A DNA stretch of 64,000 nt. It comes from Pseudonocardia benzenivorans CB1190. GTDB lineage: Bacteria > Actinomycetota > Actinomycetes > Mycobacteriales > Pseudonocardiaceae. Where the stretch lies: assembly GCF_000196675.2 (NCBI RefSeq), contig NC_015312.1, forward strand, positions 3,844,001 to 3,908,000. Reading direction: 5' to 3'. The notes beneath the pieces are model-generated. The model was not told the DNA's origin. It did no database searches and worked only from the letters and a program-made list of their open reading frames with translations. The translations under genes were made by a program, and so were the position numbers. This document shows positions 36,354 to 45,700 of this stretch, in pieces; positions within the stretch are counted from its first letter, which is position 1, and each line of letters opens with the position of its first letter.

Positions 36354-38806
36354 GCGGCCTGCCGATCGGCCGTGACCTGCTGGTCGGTGAGCTGACGACC
36401 GGTGCCCTGCTGATCGGTGCCCTGCTGATCGGGAGGCCCCGCCCGCACCGCGAGGACGACGACGTCGTCCCCGGTGTCGGCCGTGCTGCCCCGCACGACC
36501 GCGTCGCAGAACCGGTCCAGGGGCAGTTCCGACGCCGCGCCCGCGAGCCGCAGCAACGCGTCGGTCGCGGCGTCGTCGGGGTCGTCGCGGCGCTCGTAGA
36601 GCCCGTCGGTGTAGAGCAGCAGGGTCGAGCCGGGCGGGAGCGCGACCTCGTGGTCGTGCCGGGGCATCCCGGCGTCGACCCCGATGACGACGTCGACCGG
36701 GACGTCGAGCACCCGCACGTCGCCACCCGGCGCCACGAGCAGCGGCGGCGGGTGCCCGGCGCTCGACCACCGGAACACCGCGTGGTCACCCGTCCACAGC
36801 ACCCGGCCGTAGACGAGCGTCGTGAACCCGGTGACGCCGAGCCGCGACGCCACCCGGTCGAGCCTGGCGACCACGTCCGAGGGTTCCCGCTCGGTGTCGT
36901 AGGCCAGCGCGCGCAGCATGCTGCGCAGCTGGCCCATCGTCGCGGCGGCGGTGAGGTCGTGCCCCGAGACGTCGCCGACGGCGAGCGCGAGGTCGCCGCC
37001 GGGCAGCCGGAACGCGTCGTACCAGTCCCCGCCGATCTGCAGCTCGGCCGCCGCCGGGAGGTAGCGGGCCTGCACCTCGAGGCCGGCGATGCCGATCTCG
37101 GCGGGCCGCGGCGGTTCGGTGAGCATCGCGTTCTGCAGCGCCAGGGACACCTCCCGGGTGCGCTGGACACGGCGGGTGACCTCGACCGCGGCCGACACCC
37201 GCGCCGCCAGCTCGACGACGAGCGCCCGGTCGTCGTCGGTGTAGGCGGGCCGGTCCCCGCAGGCCAGGAACATCACGGCGGCGACGACGAGCCCGCCCGA
37301 CACGACGGGCGCCGCGAGACAGGAGTGCAGACCGGCCGCCCGGCCCCAGTCCCACATCTCCGCCGTGCCCGCCCACTCCTCGCGCGACGTGGTCGCGCTG
37401 TCGAGCACGGCGGTGCGGTCGCGCACCGCCCGCGACACCGGGTGCGCGGCACCGAAGACGAACCGGTCGACCGCCGGCGGTGGCGGGGCGAACCCGGGCG
37501 CGGTGCGCGAGACGGACCGGACGCCGGTCAGGACGGCGCCGCCCGCGGTCACCGGCTCGACGAGGTAGACCCGGCACAGGTCGGCGTACTCGGGGACGAC
37601 GGTCTCGGCGAGCGCGGTCAGCCCGCCCTCGGGGTCGTCGGCCCCGTTGACGGCCAGTGTCGCCCTGGCCAGGACGTCGAGCCGCTGCCGCGCCCGCACG
37701 CTCGCCTCGATGTCGCTCTCGGTGCCCACCCACTCGACGACGGCGCCCGTCTCGTCGCGCACGGCGACGGCCCTGGCCCGGTGCCACCGGTAGCCGCCGT
37801 GCGCGCCGCGCAGCCGGGCGGTGTGGGAGAAGCGGTGGCCGGTGGCGACCGCGTCGAGCCAGGCGGCACGCTTGGACGGGCGGTCGGCCGGATGGACCGC
37901 GTCGAGGAACCCCCAGCCCAGGTACTCCTCCCGGCGCTGGCCGGTGATGGCCCGCATGCTCGGCGAGTCCTCGACGGCGCTGCCGTCGGCGGCCCGGATC
38001 CACACCGCCGCGCTGGTCGCCTCGACGAGGCTCTGGTACCGGGTGAGCAGCCGCTGCCGCTGCGCGGCGACGTCGGCCAGCTCCTCACGGGTGCGGTCGG
38101 CGTCGGTGACGTCGATGACGACGAGCCCGACGCCCATGACCGCCCCGCCCTCGTCGCGGACCGGGTAGGCGTCGATGGTCCAGGACTTCTCCGGACCGCG
38201 CCCGTGCCACAGCCGCCCGGTCATCCGGGTGCGCAGCCGTGGCCTGCCGTCGGCGAGCACCTCGCGCAGCAGTGCGGTGATCCGGGCCCCGGTCTCGCCG
38301 TGCGCCTCCTCCAGCGTGCGGCCGATGCGGTCGTCGGCGGTGCCGCCGTCGATCGTCGCGACCGCCTTGTTGACCCGGCGGTAGCGCAGCTCGGTGTCGA
38401 AGTAGGCCAGCCCGACGGGGGCGGTCTCCCACAACGCGTCGAGCAGCGCGAACGCCTCGTCGCCGACCCGGCTCTCCGACAGGTCCCGCAGTACGCCGAC
38501 GACGGCGGGCCCCGGCCCGGTGCGCGGCACCGCGCGGAACCACAGCACCCGGCCGGACGGCACCGCCGCGGGGAACCGGCCCTCGACGCGCCGGCCCGCC
38601 GACAGCTGCGCCATCACCGACGCGGCGACATCGGTGTCGACGACGGCGTCGGTCGCCCGCTGCGCACCGAACCCGTTGCGCCCCAGTACCCGCTCCGCGG
38701 CCAGCCCGGTGAGCTCGGCCGCGGTCGCGTTCCAGACCAGCACGGACCCGGCGGCGTCGAGGGCGAACAGGCCGACGGGCGCCGCGTCGATCATCGCGGC
38801 GGCCAT
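36329..38806 (-). CDS. PAS-PAS-PAS-GAF-SpoIIE (PP2C) sensor phosphatase
   Basis: The 825-residue cytoplasmic protein has three PAS domains (about 1-113, 117-245, 250-375), a GAF domain (about 375-540) and a SpoIIE/RsbU-type PP2C phosphatase (about 560-795). The metal-binding motifs are QIGGDWYDAFRLPGG, AVGDVSGHDLTAAA and TLLLYTDGLYERRD. Such proteins dephosphorylate STAS anti-anti-sigma factors and so release sigma factors in response to redox or ligand signals. The C-terminal tail after ~795 is a DQQGT-type repeat arising from 15-bp DNA repeats. It may act on STAS proteins elsewhere in the genome. Confidence 0.92.
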   Translation of the reverse strand: MAAAMIDAAPVGLFALDAAGSVLVWNATAAELTGLAAERVLGRNGFGAQRATDAVVDTDVAASVMAQLSAGRRVEGRFPAAVPSGRVLWFRAVPRTGPGPAVVGVLRDLSESRVGDEAFALLDALWETAPVGLAYFDTELRYRRVNKAVATIDGGTADDRIGRTLEEAHGETGARITALLREVLADGRPRLRTRMTGRLWHGRGPEKSWTIDAYPVRDEGGAVMGVGLVVIDVTDADRTREELADVAAQRQRLLTRYQSLVEATSAAVWIRAADGSAVEDSPSMRAITGQRREEYLGWGFLDAVHPADRPSKRAAWLDAVATGHRFSHTARLRGAHGGYRWHRARAVAVRDETGAVVEWVGTESDIEASVRARQRLDVLARATLAVNGADDPEGGLTALAETVVPEYADLCRVYLVEPVTAGGAVLTGVRSVSRTAPGFAPPPPAVDRFVFGAAHPVSRAVRDRTAVLDSATTSREEWAGTAEMWDWGRAAGLHSCLAAPVVSGGLVVAAVMFLACGDRPAYTDDDRALVVELAARVSAAVEVTRRVQRTREVSLALQNAMLTEPPRPAEIGIAGLEVQARYLPAAAELQIGGDWYDAFRLPGGDLALAVGDVSGHDLTAAATMGQLRSMLRALAYDTEREPSDVVARLDRVASRLGVTGFTTLVYGRVLWTGDHAVFRWSSAGHPPPLLVAPGGDVRVLDVPVDVVIGVDAGMPRHDHEVALPPGSTLLLYTDGLYERRDDPDDAATDALLRLAGAASELPLDRFCDAVVRGSTADTGDDVVVLAVRAGPPDQQGTDQQGTGRQLTDQQVTADRQAAQASSRSA

Positions 38807-38950
38807 GCCGTCCCGTCCCTGCAGCGTCGCCTCCCCGGGTCACGGCCCCGGTGGCGCCGTCGTCGGTCGGGCGCAATCGTAGGGGCGCCGCTGGCGTCGG
38901 AGCACCTCCGGACTGGCGGTGTCGCGGCTGCGCACGGGAGGGTGACGTGC

Positions 38951-39346
38951 GTGAACGCCATCGACGCCGACCCGGACCCGCTCGGCCGGCTGCGCGCCCT
39001 GTGCACGGCGCTGCCGGGGGTCACCGAGCGGACGAGCCACGGCGAGCCGACGTGGTTCGTCCGGAAGGTCTTCGTCACCTACGCCGATCACCATCACGAC
39101 GACCGGGTCGCCTTCTGGTGCGCCGCCCCGCCCGGGGCGCAGGAGGCGCTCGTCGCCGCGCACCCGGACCGGTACTTCCGCCCGCCCTACGTCGGCGGCC
39201 GGGGCTGGCTCGGCGTGTGGCTCGACGTGCCCGTCGACTGGGACGAGATCGCCGAGATCGTCCTCGACGCCTACCGGGAGATCGCCCCGCGCACCCTCGT
39301 CGCGCGGCTGTCCGCGCCCCCGGACGACGGTGTGAACGGTCGTTAA
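38951..39346 (+). CDS. MmcQ/YjbR-family protein
   Basis: The 131-residue protein matches the MmcQ/YjbR (DUF419) double-wing family: LCTALPGVTERTSHGEPTWFV, KVFVTYADHHHDDRVAFWC, HPDRYFRPPYVGGRGWLGVWL and VDWDEIAEIVLDAYREIAP. Family members bind DNA-like surfaces and have no firm function. The GTG at 38951 follows GGGAGGG at eight bases. It is divergent from the sensor phosphatase and 22 bp upstream of an alpha/beta hydrolase that appears to have its own promoter. Confidence 0.85.
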   Translation: MNAIDADPDPLGRLRALCTALPGVTERTSHGEPTWFVRKVFVTYADHHHDDRVAFWCAAPPGAQEALVAAHPDRYFRPPYVGGRGWLGVWLDVPVDWDEIAEIVLDAYREIAPRTLVARLSAPPDDGVNGR

Positions 39347-39356
39347 CCCCACCACC

Positions 39357-39362
39357 TATCAT
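39357..39362 (+). promoter_or_regulatory. -10 box of leaderless hydrolase gene
   Basis: TATCAT, six bases before the GTG at 39369, with GTGAAC/TGAACG about 18-19 bp upstream as a possible -35. It lies right after the stop of the previous gene. Confidence 0.5.
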
Positions 39363-39368
39363 CGGCTC

Positions 39369-40166
39369 GTGCAGGAGGCGGTGGTTCCGGCGACGATCGA
39401 GGTCGGCGGCGGTCGGTACGAGTACGAGGACGTCCCCGGCGCCGAACCCGCGCTGGTGCTGCTGCACGAGGGCCTCGGCTCGGTCGGGCTGTGGCGCGGC
39501 TTCCACCGCGACCTCGCGGCCGCGACCGGGCGGCGCACCGTCGCCTTCTCCCGGCTCGGGCACGGCCGCTCCGGTCCGCCCGCCGCGCCGCGCGGGACCG
39601 ACTTCATGCACGTGGAAGCCCGGGAGGTGCTGCCCGCCGTGCTGGCCGCGCTCGGCATCGCGTCCCCGATCCTGGTCGGGCACAGCGACGGCGGCTCGAT
39701 CGCGCTGCTGGCGGCGGCGTCGCAGCTGCCGTTGACCGGCGTGGCGGTGCTCGCGCCCCACGTGTTCGTCGAGGACGGCGGGCTCGCCTCGATCGCCACG
39801 ACCCGCGCGGCGTTCGACGACGGCGCCCTGCGCACGCGGATGGCCCGCCACCACGACGACCCGGACGTCATGTTCGGCAACTGGGTCGGCGTGTGGCTGG
39901 ACCCGCGGTTCCGGTCCTGGGACATCACCGGCGAGCTGCCGCGGATCACCTGCCCGGTACTGGCGGTCCAGGGCACGGCCGACGTCTACGGCACGGTCGC
40001 CCACGTCGAGGCGGTCCGCGATCTCGCGGCGGGCCCGGTCGAGCTGCTGCTGCTCGACTGCGGCCACTCTCCGCACCTGGAACGCCGCGACGACACCCTC
40101 GCCGCGGTGGCGGCCTTCGTGGCCGGCCTCACCGCGCCGTCCAGCCCGCCCAGCGCTCCGGCGTGA
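39369..40166 (+). CDS. Alpha/beta-hydrolase-fold protein
   Basis: The 265-residue hydrolase has the oxyanion region LVLLHEGLGSVGLWRGF, the nucleophile elbow GHSDGGSIALL (Ser near residue 106), an acid region VLAVQGTADVYGT and the catalytic histidine in LDCGHSPHLERR. It resembles esterases or C-C hydrolases without signal peptide; the substrate is unknown. The start is set by the TATCAT box six bases upstream. The gene overlaps the convergent PPOX-type gene by 38 bp. Confidence 0.87.
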   Translation: MQEAVVPATIEVGGGRYEYEDVPGAEPALVLLHEGLGSVGLWRGFHRDLAAATGRRTVAFSRLGHGRSGPPAAPRGTDFMHVEAREVLPAVLAALGIASPILVGHSDGGSIALLAAASQLPLTGVAVLAPHVFVEDGGLASIATTRAAFDDGALRTRMARHHDDPDVMFGNWVGVWLDPRFRSWDITGELPRITCPVLAVQGTADVYGTVAHVEAVRDLAAGPVELLLLDCGHSPHLERRDDTLAAVAAFVAGLTAPSSPPSAPA

Positions 40167-40548
40167 GCACGAGCACCGGGCCGGGCGGCGGGGCGTCGCG
40201 GTAGCGGGGGTACTTCGCCGCGAGCGCGTCCAGTGCGGGGCGGCACGCGGGGGCGTCGCGGATCTCGGCGGTGCCGTCGACGCGCACCCACCACAGCCGG
40301 TCCCAGTCGTCCTCGTAGTGGTCGACGAGCAGGGCCGCCCGCGGGTCCCGGTCGACGTCGTCGAGCCGGGCCAACCGCCTGCCGCTCTTGGGTTTGACGT
40401 CGTCGACCGCGCTCCACAGCAGGCCGTCGAGCAGCACGAACGTCACCGGGACCAGGCGCGGGGTGCCGTCGGCGCGCAGGGTGGCGAGCCGGGCCACCGG
40501 GGACGCGGCCACCCGGGCGCGCCGGTCGTCGTCGCTCATCGCGGGCAC
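40129..40548 (-). CDS. PPOX-class F420-dependent oxidoreductase-like protein
   Basis: The 139-residue split-barrel protein shows RVAASPVARLATLRADGTPRLVPV, then DVKPKSGRRLARLDDVDRDPRAALLVDHY and WWVRVDGTAEI, the pattern of the TIGR03668-type subgroup of pyridoxamine-phosphate-oxidase-like proteins. The lysine/serine-rich KPKSG stretch binds the phosphate of a deazaflavin (F420) in relatives. It reduces an unknown compound in the cytoplasm. It converges on the hydrolase gene and is divergent from the metallo-beta-lactamase gene (33 bp between starts). Confidence 0.87.
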   Translation of the reverse strand: MPAMSDDDRRARVAASPVARLATLRADGTPRLVPVTFVLLDGLLWSAVDDVKPKSGRRLARLDDVDRDPRAALLVDHYEDDWDRLWWVRVDGTAEIRDAPACRPALDALAAKYPRYRDAPPPGPVLVLTPERWAGWTAR

Positions 40549-40581
40549 GGGTCCATTGTGGCGGGTCTACGCTGCGACGAC

Positions 40582-41286
40582 ATGGCCCATCCGCTCGCCG
40601 TACCGCTCGCCGACGGAGCGTGGCGGCTGCACACGGTCCGCGGCCCGTGGCTCAACACGTTCGTCTTCGCCCAGGGCCCGGGGCGCGAGGTCACGCTCGT
40701 CGACACGGGGCTGCCGGGAGCACCGAAGCGGGTGCTCGCGGGTCTGGCCGCGATCGGGCGGAGGCCGTCGGACGTGCGGCGCATCGTCGTCACGCACGCC
40801 CATCCCGACCACGCGGGCGGTGCCGCCGCACTCGCCGCCGCGACCGGCGCCCCGGTCGCGCTGCACGGTGACGACGTCTCGTTCGCCCTGGCCGGGGCCG
40901 GTCCGCGGTTCGACCCGTCGACACGCGGCGGGCGGATCATGGCCCGGCTCGGCAAGGGGACGTTCCCGCCGGTGCCGGTCGCCGAGGAGCTCACCGACGG
41001 CCAGGCGCTCGACGGCGGGCTGCACGTGCTCGCGACGGCCGGGCACACCCCCGGCCACGTCGCCCTGCTGCACGAGCCGAGCGGGGTGCTGGTCGTCGGG
41101 GACGCGCTGATGAACGTCGGACGGATGCGGGTCTCGCCGCGGGCGCTGTGCAACGACGCGCGGCTCTGCCGGCAGACGGTCCGCCGCCTCGCCGAGGTGG
41201 ACCACTCCGTGCTGGCGTTCAGCCACGGGCCGTCGGTCGCCGACGGCGCGGCGCTCGGGGCGCACCTGCGGACCGCGCTCGTCTGA
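40582..41286 (+). CDS. Metallo-beta-lactamase-fold hydrolase
   Basis: The 234-residue protein has the metal site VVTHAHPDHAGG near residue 75, a second histidine in TAGHTPGHVALL and an aspartate in VLVVGDALMNV. The final ligand is in FSHGPSV. It belongs to the broad glyoxalase-II-like/MBL group; the substrate is unknown. ATG at 40582 lies eight bases after TACGCT (40568-40573), so the mRNA may be leaderless or nearly so. A 7-bp hairpin follows the stop. Confidence 0.9.
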   Translation: MAHPLAVPLADGAWRLHTVRGPWLNTFVFAQGPGREVTLVDTGLPGAPKRVLAGLAAIGRRPSDVRRIVVTHAHPDHAGGAAALAAATGAPVALHGDDVSFALAGAGPRFDPSTRGGRIMARLGKGTFPPVPVAEELTDGQALDGGLHVLATAGHTPGHVALLHEPSGVLVVGDALMNVGRMRVSPRALCNDARLCRQTVRRLAEVDHSVLAFSHGPSVADGAALGAHLRTALV

Positions 41287-41298
41287 AGGGGCCGGGAA

Positions 41299-41315
41299 TG
41301 CCGGGAGCCCCGGCA
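41299..41315 (+). terminator. Short hairpin after MBL gene
   Basis: TGCCGGG-AGC-CCCGGCA forms a perfect 7-bp stem with a 3-base loop, 13 bp after the stop. Downstream, AGTTG/CAACT arms (41330-41345) around CACGCT may be an operator for the pirin gene; that part is weak. Confidence 0.55.
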
Positions 41316-41378
41316 CCGTTCGACGAGATAGTTGCACGCTCAACTGACAGAGGGTGCTCACGACACGAGGAGGTCGCC

Positions 41379-42365
41379 ATGCCGGCCGTCACCGTCGCCG
41401 ACATCACCACGCTCGCCCGGGTTCCCGAAGCCGGGCCCACCGACCTGGACCGCCGCGTCCGCTCGGTGACCACCGCGCCGACCGGCTACGAGGGCGAGGG
41501 GTTCCCGGTCCGCCGCGCGTTCGCCGGTGTGGACCTGCGCGACCTCGACCCGTTCCTGCACATGGACCAGATGGGCGAGGTCGAGTACGCACCCGGTGAG
41601 CCGAAGGGCACGGCGTGGCACCCGCACCGCGGCTTCGAGACCGTCACCTACATCATCGACGGCACCTTCGAGCACATGGACTCCCACGGCGGCGGCGGGA
41701 CGATCTCCGACGGCGACACGCAGTGGATGACCGCGGGCAGCGGGCTGCTGCACATCGAGCGGCCCCCGGAGGCGCTCGTCGCGAGCGGCGGCCTCTTCCA
41801 CGGACTGCAGCTGTGGGTGAACCTGCCCAGGGCGGAGAAGTGGAGCGAGCCGAAGTACCAGGACCTGCGGGCGGCCGAGGCGGCCCTGCTCACCACAGCC
41901 GACGGCGGCGCCCTGATCCGGGTCATCGCCGGTGAGCTGGCCGGGCACACCGGTCCCGGCTCGACCCGCACCCCGATGGCGATGATGCACGCGACGATCA
42001 GCCCCGGCGCGCAGCTGCGGCTGCCGTGGCGCCGCGACTTCAACGCGCTGGTCTACGTGCTCTCCGGCGCCGGCAGCATCGGGCCCGACGGGCAGCCGAT
42101 CGAGACCGGACAGCTCGTCGTGCTCGGGCCGGGCGACGTCATCACCGTCAACGGGGCGAACAAGCAGGAGTCGCGGCTGGCGGGCCTCGACGTCGTCGTG
42201 CTGGGCGGCCGCCCGATCCAGGAGCCGGTCGCGTGGGCGGGCCCGTTCGTCATGAACTCCAAGGCCGAGGTGCTGCAGGCCTTCGAGGACTACCAGAAGG
42301 GCAAGCTCGGCGTGATCCCGGCGAGCTACGTCCCGCACGGCGACCTGGGCGGGGCGACGTCGTGA
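41379..42365 (+). CDS. Pirin-family protein
   Basis: The 328-residue bicupin protein has the N-terminal metal site WHPHRGFETVTYIIDG with the matching FEHMDSHG and GSGLLHIERP (a glutamate/histidine cluster). The C-terminal cupin has FNALVYVLSGAG and GQLVVLGPGDVITV. Pirins bind iron; some have quercetinase activity, others modulate regulators or central metabolism. ATG follows CGAGGAGGTCGCC. The stop overlaps the next start as GTGA, coupling it to a small GNAT-like protein. Confidence 0.92.
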   Translation: MPAVTVADITTLARVPEAGPTDLDRRVRSVTTAPTGYEGEGFPVRRAFAGVDLRDLDPFLHMDQMGEVEYAPGEPKGTAWHPHRGFETVTYIIDGTFEHMDSHGGGGTISDGDTQWMTAGSGLLHIERPPEALVASGGLFHGLQLWVNLPRAEKWSEPKYQDLRAAEAALLTTADGGALIRVIAGELAGHTGPGSTRTPMAMMHATISPGAQLRLPWRRDFNALVYVLSGAGSIGPDGQPIETGQLVVLGPGDVITVNGANKQESRLAGLDVVVLGGRPIQEPVAWAGPFVMNSKAEVLQAFEDYQKGKLGVIPASYVPHGDLGGATS

Positions 42366-42649
42366 CCGACGTGGCGGGGCCCGCGCCGGTCGTCGTCGAC
42401 CGCCCCGAGCGGTCCCGCTTCGAGGTCCTCGTCGGCGACGAGGTCGCGGGCCGCGCCTTCTACACGCTGGACGACGGGCTGATCGTGTTCACCCACACCG
42501 AGGTCGACGACCGGTTCGGCGGTCGCGGCCTCGGCGGGGTGCTGGCCCGCGGCGCGCTCGACGCCGCCCGTGCCCGCGGGCTGCGCGTCCGCCCGGACTG
42601 CCCCTTCATCCGGAGCTGGATCGAGAAGCACCCGGAGTACAGCCCGTGA
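42362..42649 (+). CDS. Small GNAT-like acetyltransferase (YidJ / Gcn5-related CG type)
   Basis: The 95-residue protein is of the minimal GNAT family: SRFEVLVGDEVAGRAFYTLDDG, TEVDDRFGGRGLGGVLARGALD (the acetyl-CoA loop) and the conserved ending RPDCPFIRSWIEKHPEY. Its substrate is unknown. GTG at 42362 overlaps the pirin stop by 4 bp. Its TGA stop is embedded in a 19-bp hairpin that ends the transcript. Confidence 0.9.
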   Translation: MTDVAGPAPVVVDRPERSRFEVLVGDEVAGRAFYTLDDGLIVFTHTEVDDRFGGRGLGGVLARGALDAARARGLRVRPDCPFIRSWIEKHPEYSP

Positions 42650-42685
42650 GCGGCGATGGTCGCTGGAGCGACCATCGCCGCTCAC
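42646..42685 (+). terminator. 19-bp hairpin overlapping the stop of the GNAT-like gene
   Basis: Bases 42646-42664 are perfectly complementary to 42667-42685, leaving only two bases between; in RNA the loop would open to four. The stem includes the TGA stop. The tight, long stem makes a strong terminator before the SNF2 gene. Confidence 0.8.
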
Positions 42686-42723
42686 GACCCCGGCGCCCGC
42701 CGGAGATCGTCGGTGGGCGGTCG

Positions 42724-42729
42724 TAGCCT
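42724..42729 (+). promoter_or_regulatory. -10 box of leaderless SNF2 helicase gene
   Basis: TAGCCT, six bases before the GTG at 42736, with no ribosome-binding site between. Confidence 0.45.
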
Positions 42730-42735
42730 GTCCGG

Positions 42736-45700
42736 GTGCTCGTCGTCCATGCCCTGTGGTCCCCCGGCCGGGGAGTGCTGCTGTGGGCCGAGGACGGCGA
42801 GCGGCCGGCCACCACCAGCGCCCGGTCGCTGCGCACGGCCCGCCCACACCCGTTCGCGGTGCCGTCGGGCGAGCTCGCGGCGCTGCACCCCGGCAAGGCA
42901 GCGTCCCTGGTGCTGCTGCTGCCGGGCCGGCCCTCGGGTCCGCTGGCCTCGCCCGAGCTCGTCCGGACGGGGCCGGTGCGGCGCCCGCGGGCGGCACCCG
43001 AGCTCCTGCCGTGGACGGTGCCGGCGCTGGCGGTCGACGCGGCGGAGCTGCGCGACCCGGTCCCCGAGGTCCGCTACGGCGCCTCCGTCGCGCACCTGCG
43101 CGCGGTGCTCGACCTCGCCGACGACCTCGCCGGTCGTGGCCGCGTCCTGCCGACGCTCGCCGCCGACGAGGGCGGCGTCGCGTACGCGCGCTGGCGGCCC
43201 GTCGTCCAGGGCCTCGACGCGGTGGCCTTCGAGAGCCTGGTCGCGGGTGTGCCACCGGTCGGGCGGGCCGAGCGCCGCCCCCGGTCGGGTCCCGGCGCCC
43301 CGCCCGACGTCCGCGGCCACGACCCCCACACCCTGCTCACCGACGCGCTCGCCGTCCTCACCGACGCCGCGGTGCGCGACCGGCTGGCCCGTGCCGACGA
43401 ACCCGTCCCCGTCCTGCCGCCGCGGCGGGGCCGGGCGCCCGCTGTCGCGCCGGCCGCCGAGTCGTGGCTCACCGCGCTCGTCTCCCCGGACGGGCGGATC
43501 GGCGGTGCCGCCGGCGTCCGGCGCCCGGAGCTCGACGAGCTGGCCCGCGCCGTCGCGGCGTGGGACGAGGTGGGGGCCGACGCCGCGGGCCCGGCGCGGG
43601 CGTCGTTCCGGCTGGCCGAGGTCCCGGTGCTCGACGACCCGGCCGATCCCGAGAACCAGCTGGCGCCGAGCACCGACCAGACCGGGGACGGCACCAGGTG
43701 GGAGCTGCAGTTCTCGCTGCGCTCCACCGACGACCCGAGCCTGCTCGTGCCCGCGGCCCGGATCTGGGACGGCGCGGGCACGACGCTGACCCGGCTCATC
43801 GGCGAACCGCAGGAGCTGCTGCTGGCCGAGCTCGGCCGCGCCGCGCTGGTCTACCCGCGGCTCACGCGGGCGCTGCGGTCGGCCTGCCCCGAGGTCCTGC
43901 CGCTCGACGTCGAGGGCGCCGCCGAGTTCCTCACCGAGGTCGCCGGCAGGCTCCTCGCCGAGGGGTTCGACGTCGAGCTCCCCGCGGGGTGGGACGGCAG
44001 TCGCCGGCTGGGCCTACGGCTCTCGGCGAGCTCGACCGCCGCGCCCGGCGTCGTCGTCCGGGGCGGGCTGGGCCGCGAGGAGCTCGCCGCGTTCCGCTGG
44101 CAGCTCGCCGTCGGCGACGAGATCCTCGACGAGGACGAGATCGCCGAGCTCGTCGCCACCAAGGCTCCGCTCGTACGGCTGCGCGGCCAGTGGGTGACCG
44201 TCGACCCCGACCAGCTGCGCGCCGGCCTGGAGTTCATGCGCCGCAACGCCGGGCGACGGCGCAGCGCGGGCGAGGTCGTCGCCATGGCCGCGGCCCCGCC
44301 CGCCGACGCGCCGCTGCCCGTCACCGGCGTCGAGGCCACGGGCTGGCTCGGCGACCTCATCGACGGCTCGGCCGAGCACACGCTCAGCCCGGTCGAGCCG
44401 CCGTCGTGGTTCACCGCCACGCTGCGGCCCTACCAGCAGCGCGGGCTGTCGTGGCTCGCGTTCCTGTCCGCGCTCGGGCTCGGCGCCTGCCTGGCCGACG
44501 ACATGGGCCTGGGCAAGACCGTCCAGCTGCTCGCGCTGGAGTCCTACGAGCGCGACGCCGACCGGCACGCGCCGACGTTGCTGGTCTGCCCGATGTCGCT
44601 GGTCGGCACGTGGGAGCGCGAGGCGGCCCGGTTCGCGCCCCGCCTGCGGGTGCTCGTCCATCACGGCGGCGACCGCGGCGCCGGCGAGGAGTTCGACGCA
44701 GCCGCCGCGGCCGCCGATGTCGTCGTCACCACCTACGGCACCCTGGTGCGCGACGTCGAGCTGCTGGAGCGCCGCGGATGGCACCGGGTGGTGCTCGACG
44801 AGGCGCAGATGGTCAAGAACAGCCTGGCCGCGTCCGCGCGGGCGGTCCGCAGGCTGGCGGCCGGGCACCGGGTCGCGCTCACCGGGACCCCGATCGAGAA
44901 CCGGCTGGCCGAGCTGTGGTCGGTGATGGACTTCCTCAACCCCGGCATGCTCGGCAGCGCCGAGCGCTTCCGGCAGCGCTTCGCGATCCCCGTCGAGCGC
45001 TACGGCGACGACGAGGCCGCCGCGCTGCTGCGCCGGCTCGTCGCGCCCTACCTGCTGCGCCGGGTCAAGACCGACCCCGGCGTGATCGACGACCTGCCGG
45101 AGAAGATCGAGATCACCCAGCACTACCGGCTCACCCGCGAGCAGGCGTCGCTGTACCGGACCGTCGTCGACGACATGCTCGACCGCATCGAGGGCACCGA
45201 CGGCATCGCCCGTCGCGGCAACGTGCTGGCCGCGATGGCCAAGCTCAAGCAGGTGTGCAACCACCCGGCACAGCTGCTGCACGACGGCTCGCCGATCGGC
45301 CGGCGGTCGGGCAAGGTCACCCGGCTCGAGGAGATCCTGGAGAGCATCCTCGCCGAGGGCGACAAGGTACTGTGCTTCACCCAGTACGCCGAGTTCGCCT
45401 CGATGCTGGTGCCGCACCTGTCCGGGCGCTTCGACCAGGAGGTCCTCTACCTGCACGGGGGCACCCCGAAGAAGCGCCGCGACGAGATGGTCGAGCGTTT
45501 CCAGTCCCCGGACGGGCCGGCGATCTTCCTGCTCTCGCTCAAGGCGGGCGGCACCGGCCTCACGCTCACGGCGGCCTCGCACGTCGTCCACCTCGACCGC
45601 TGGTGGAACCCGGCCGTCGAGAACCAGGCCACCGACCGGGCGTTCCGGATCGGGCAGCGACGCAACGTGCAGGTCCGCACGCTCGTCTGCCCCGGCACCG

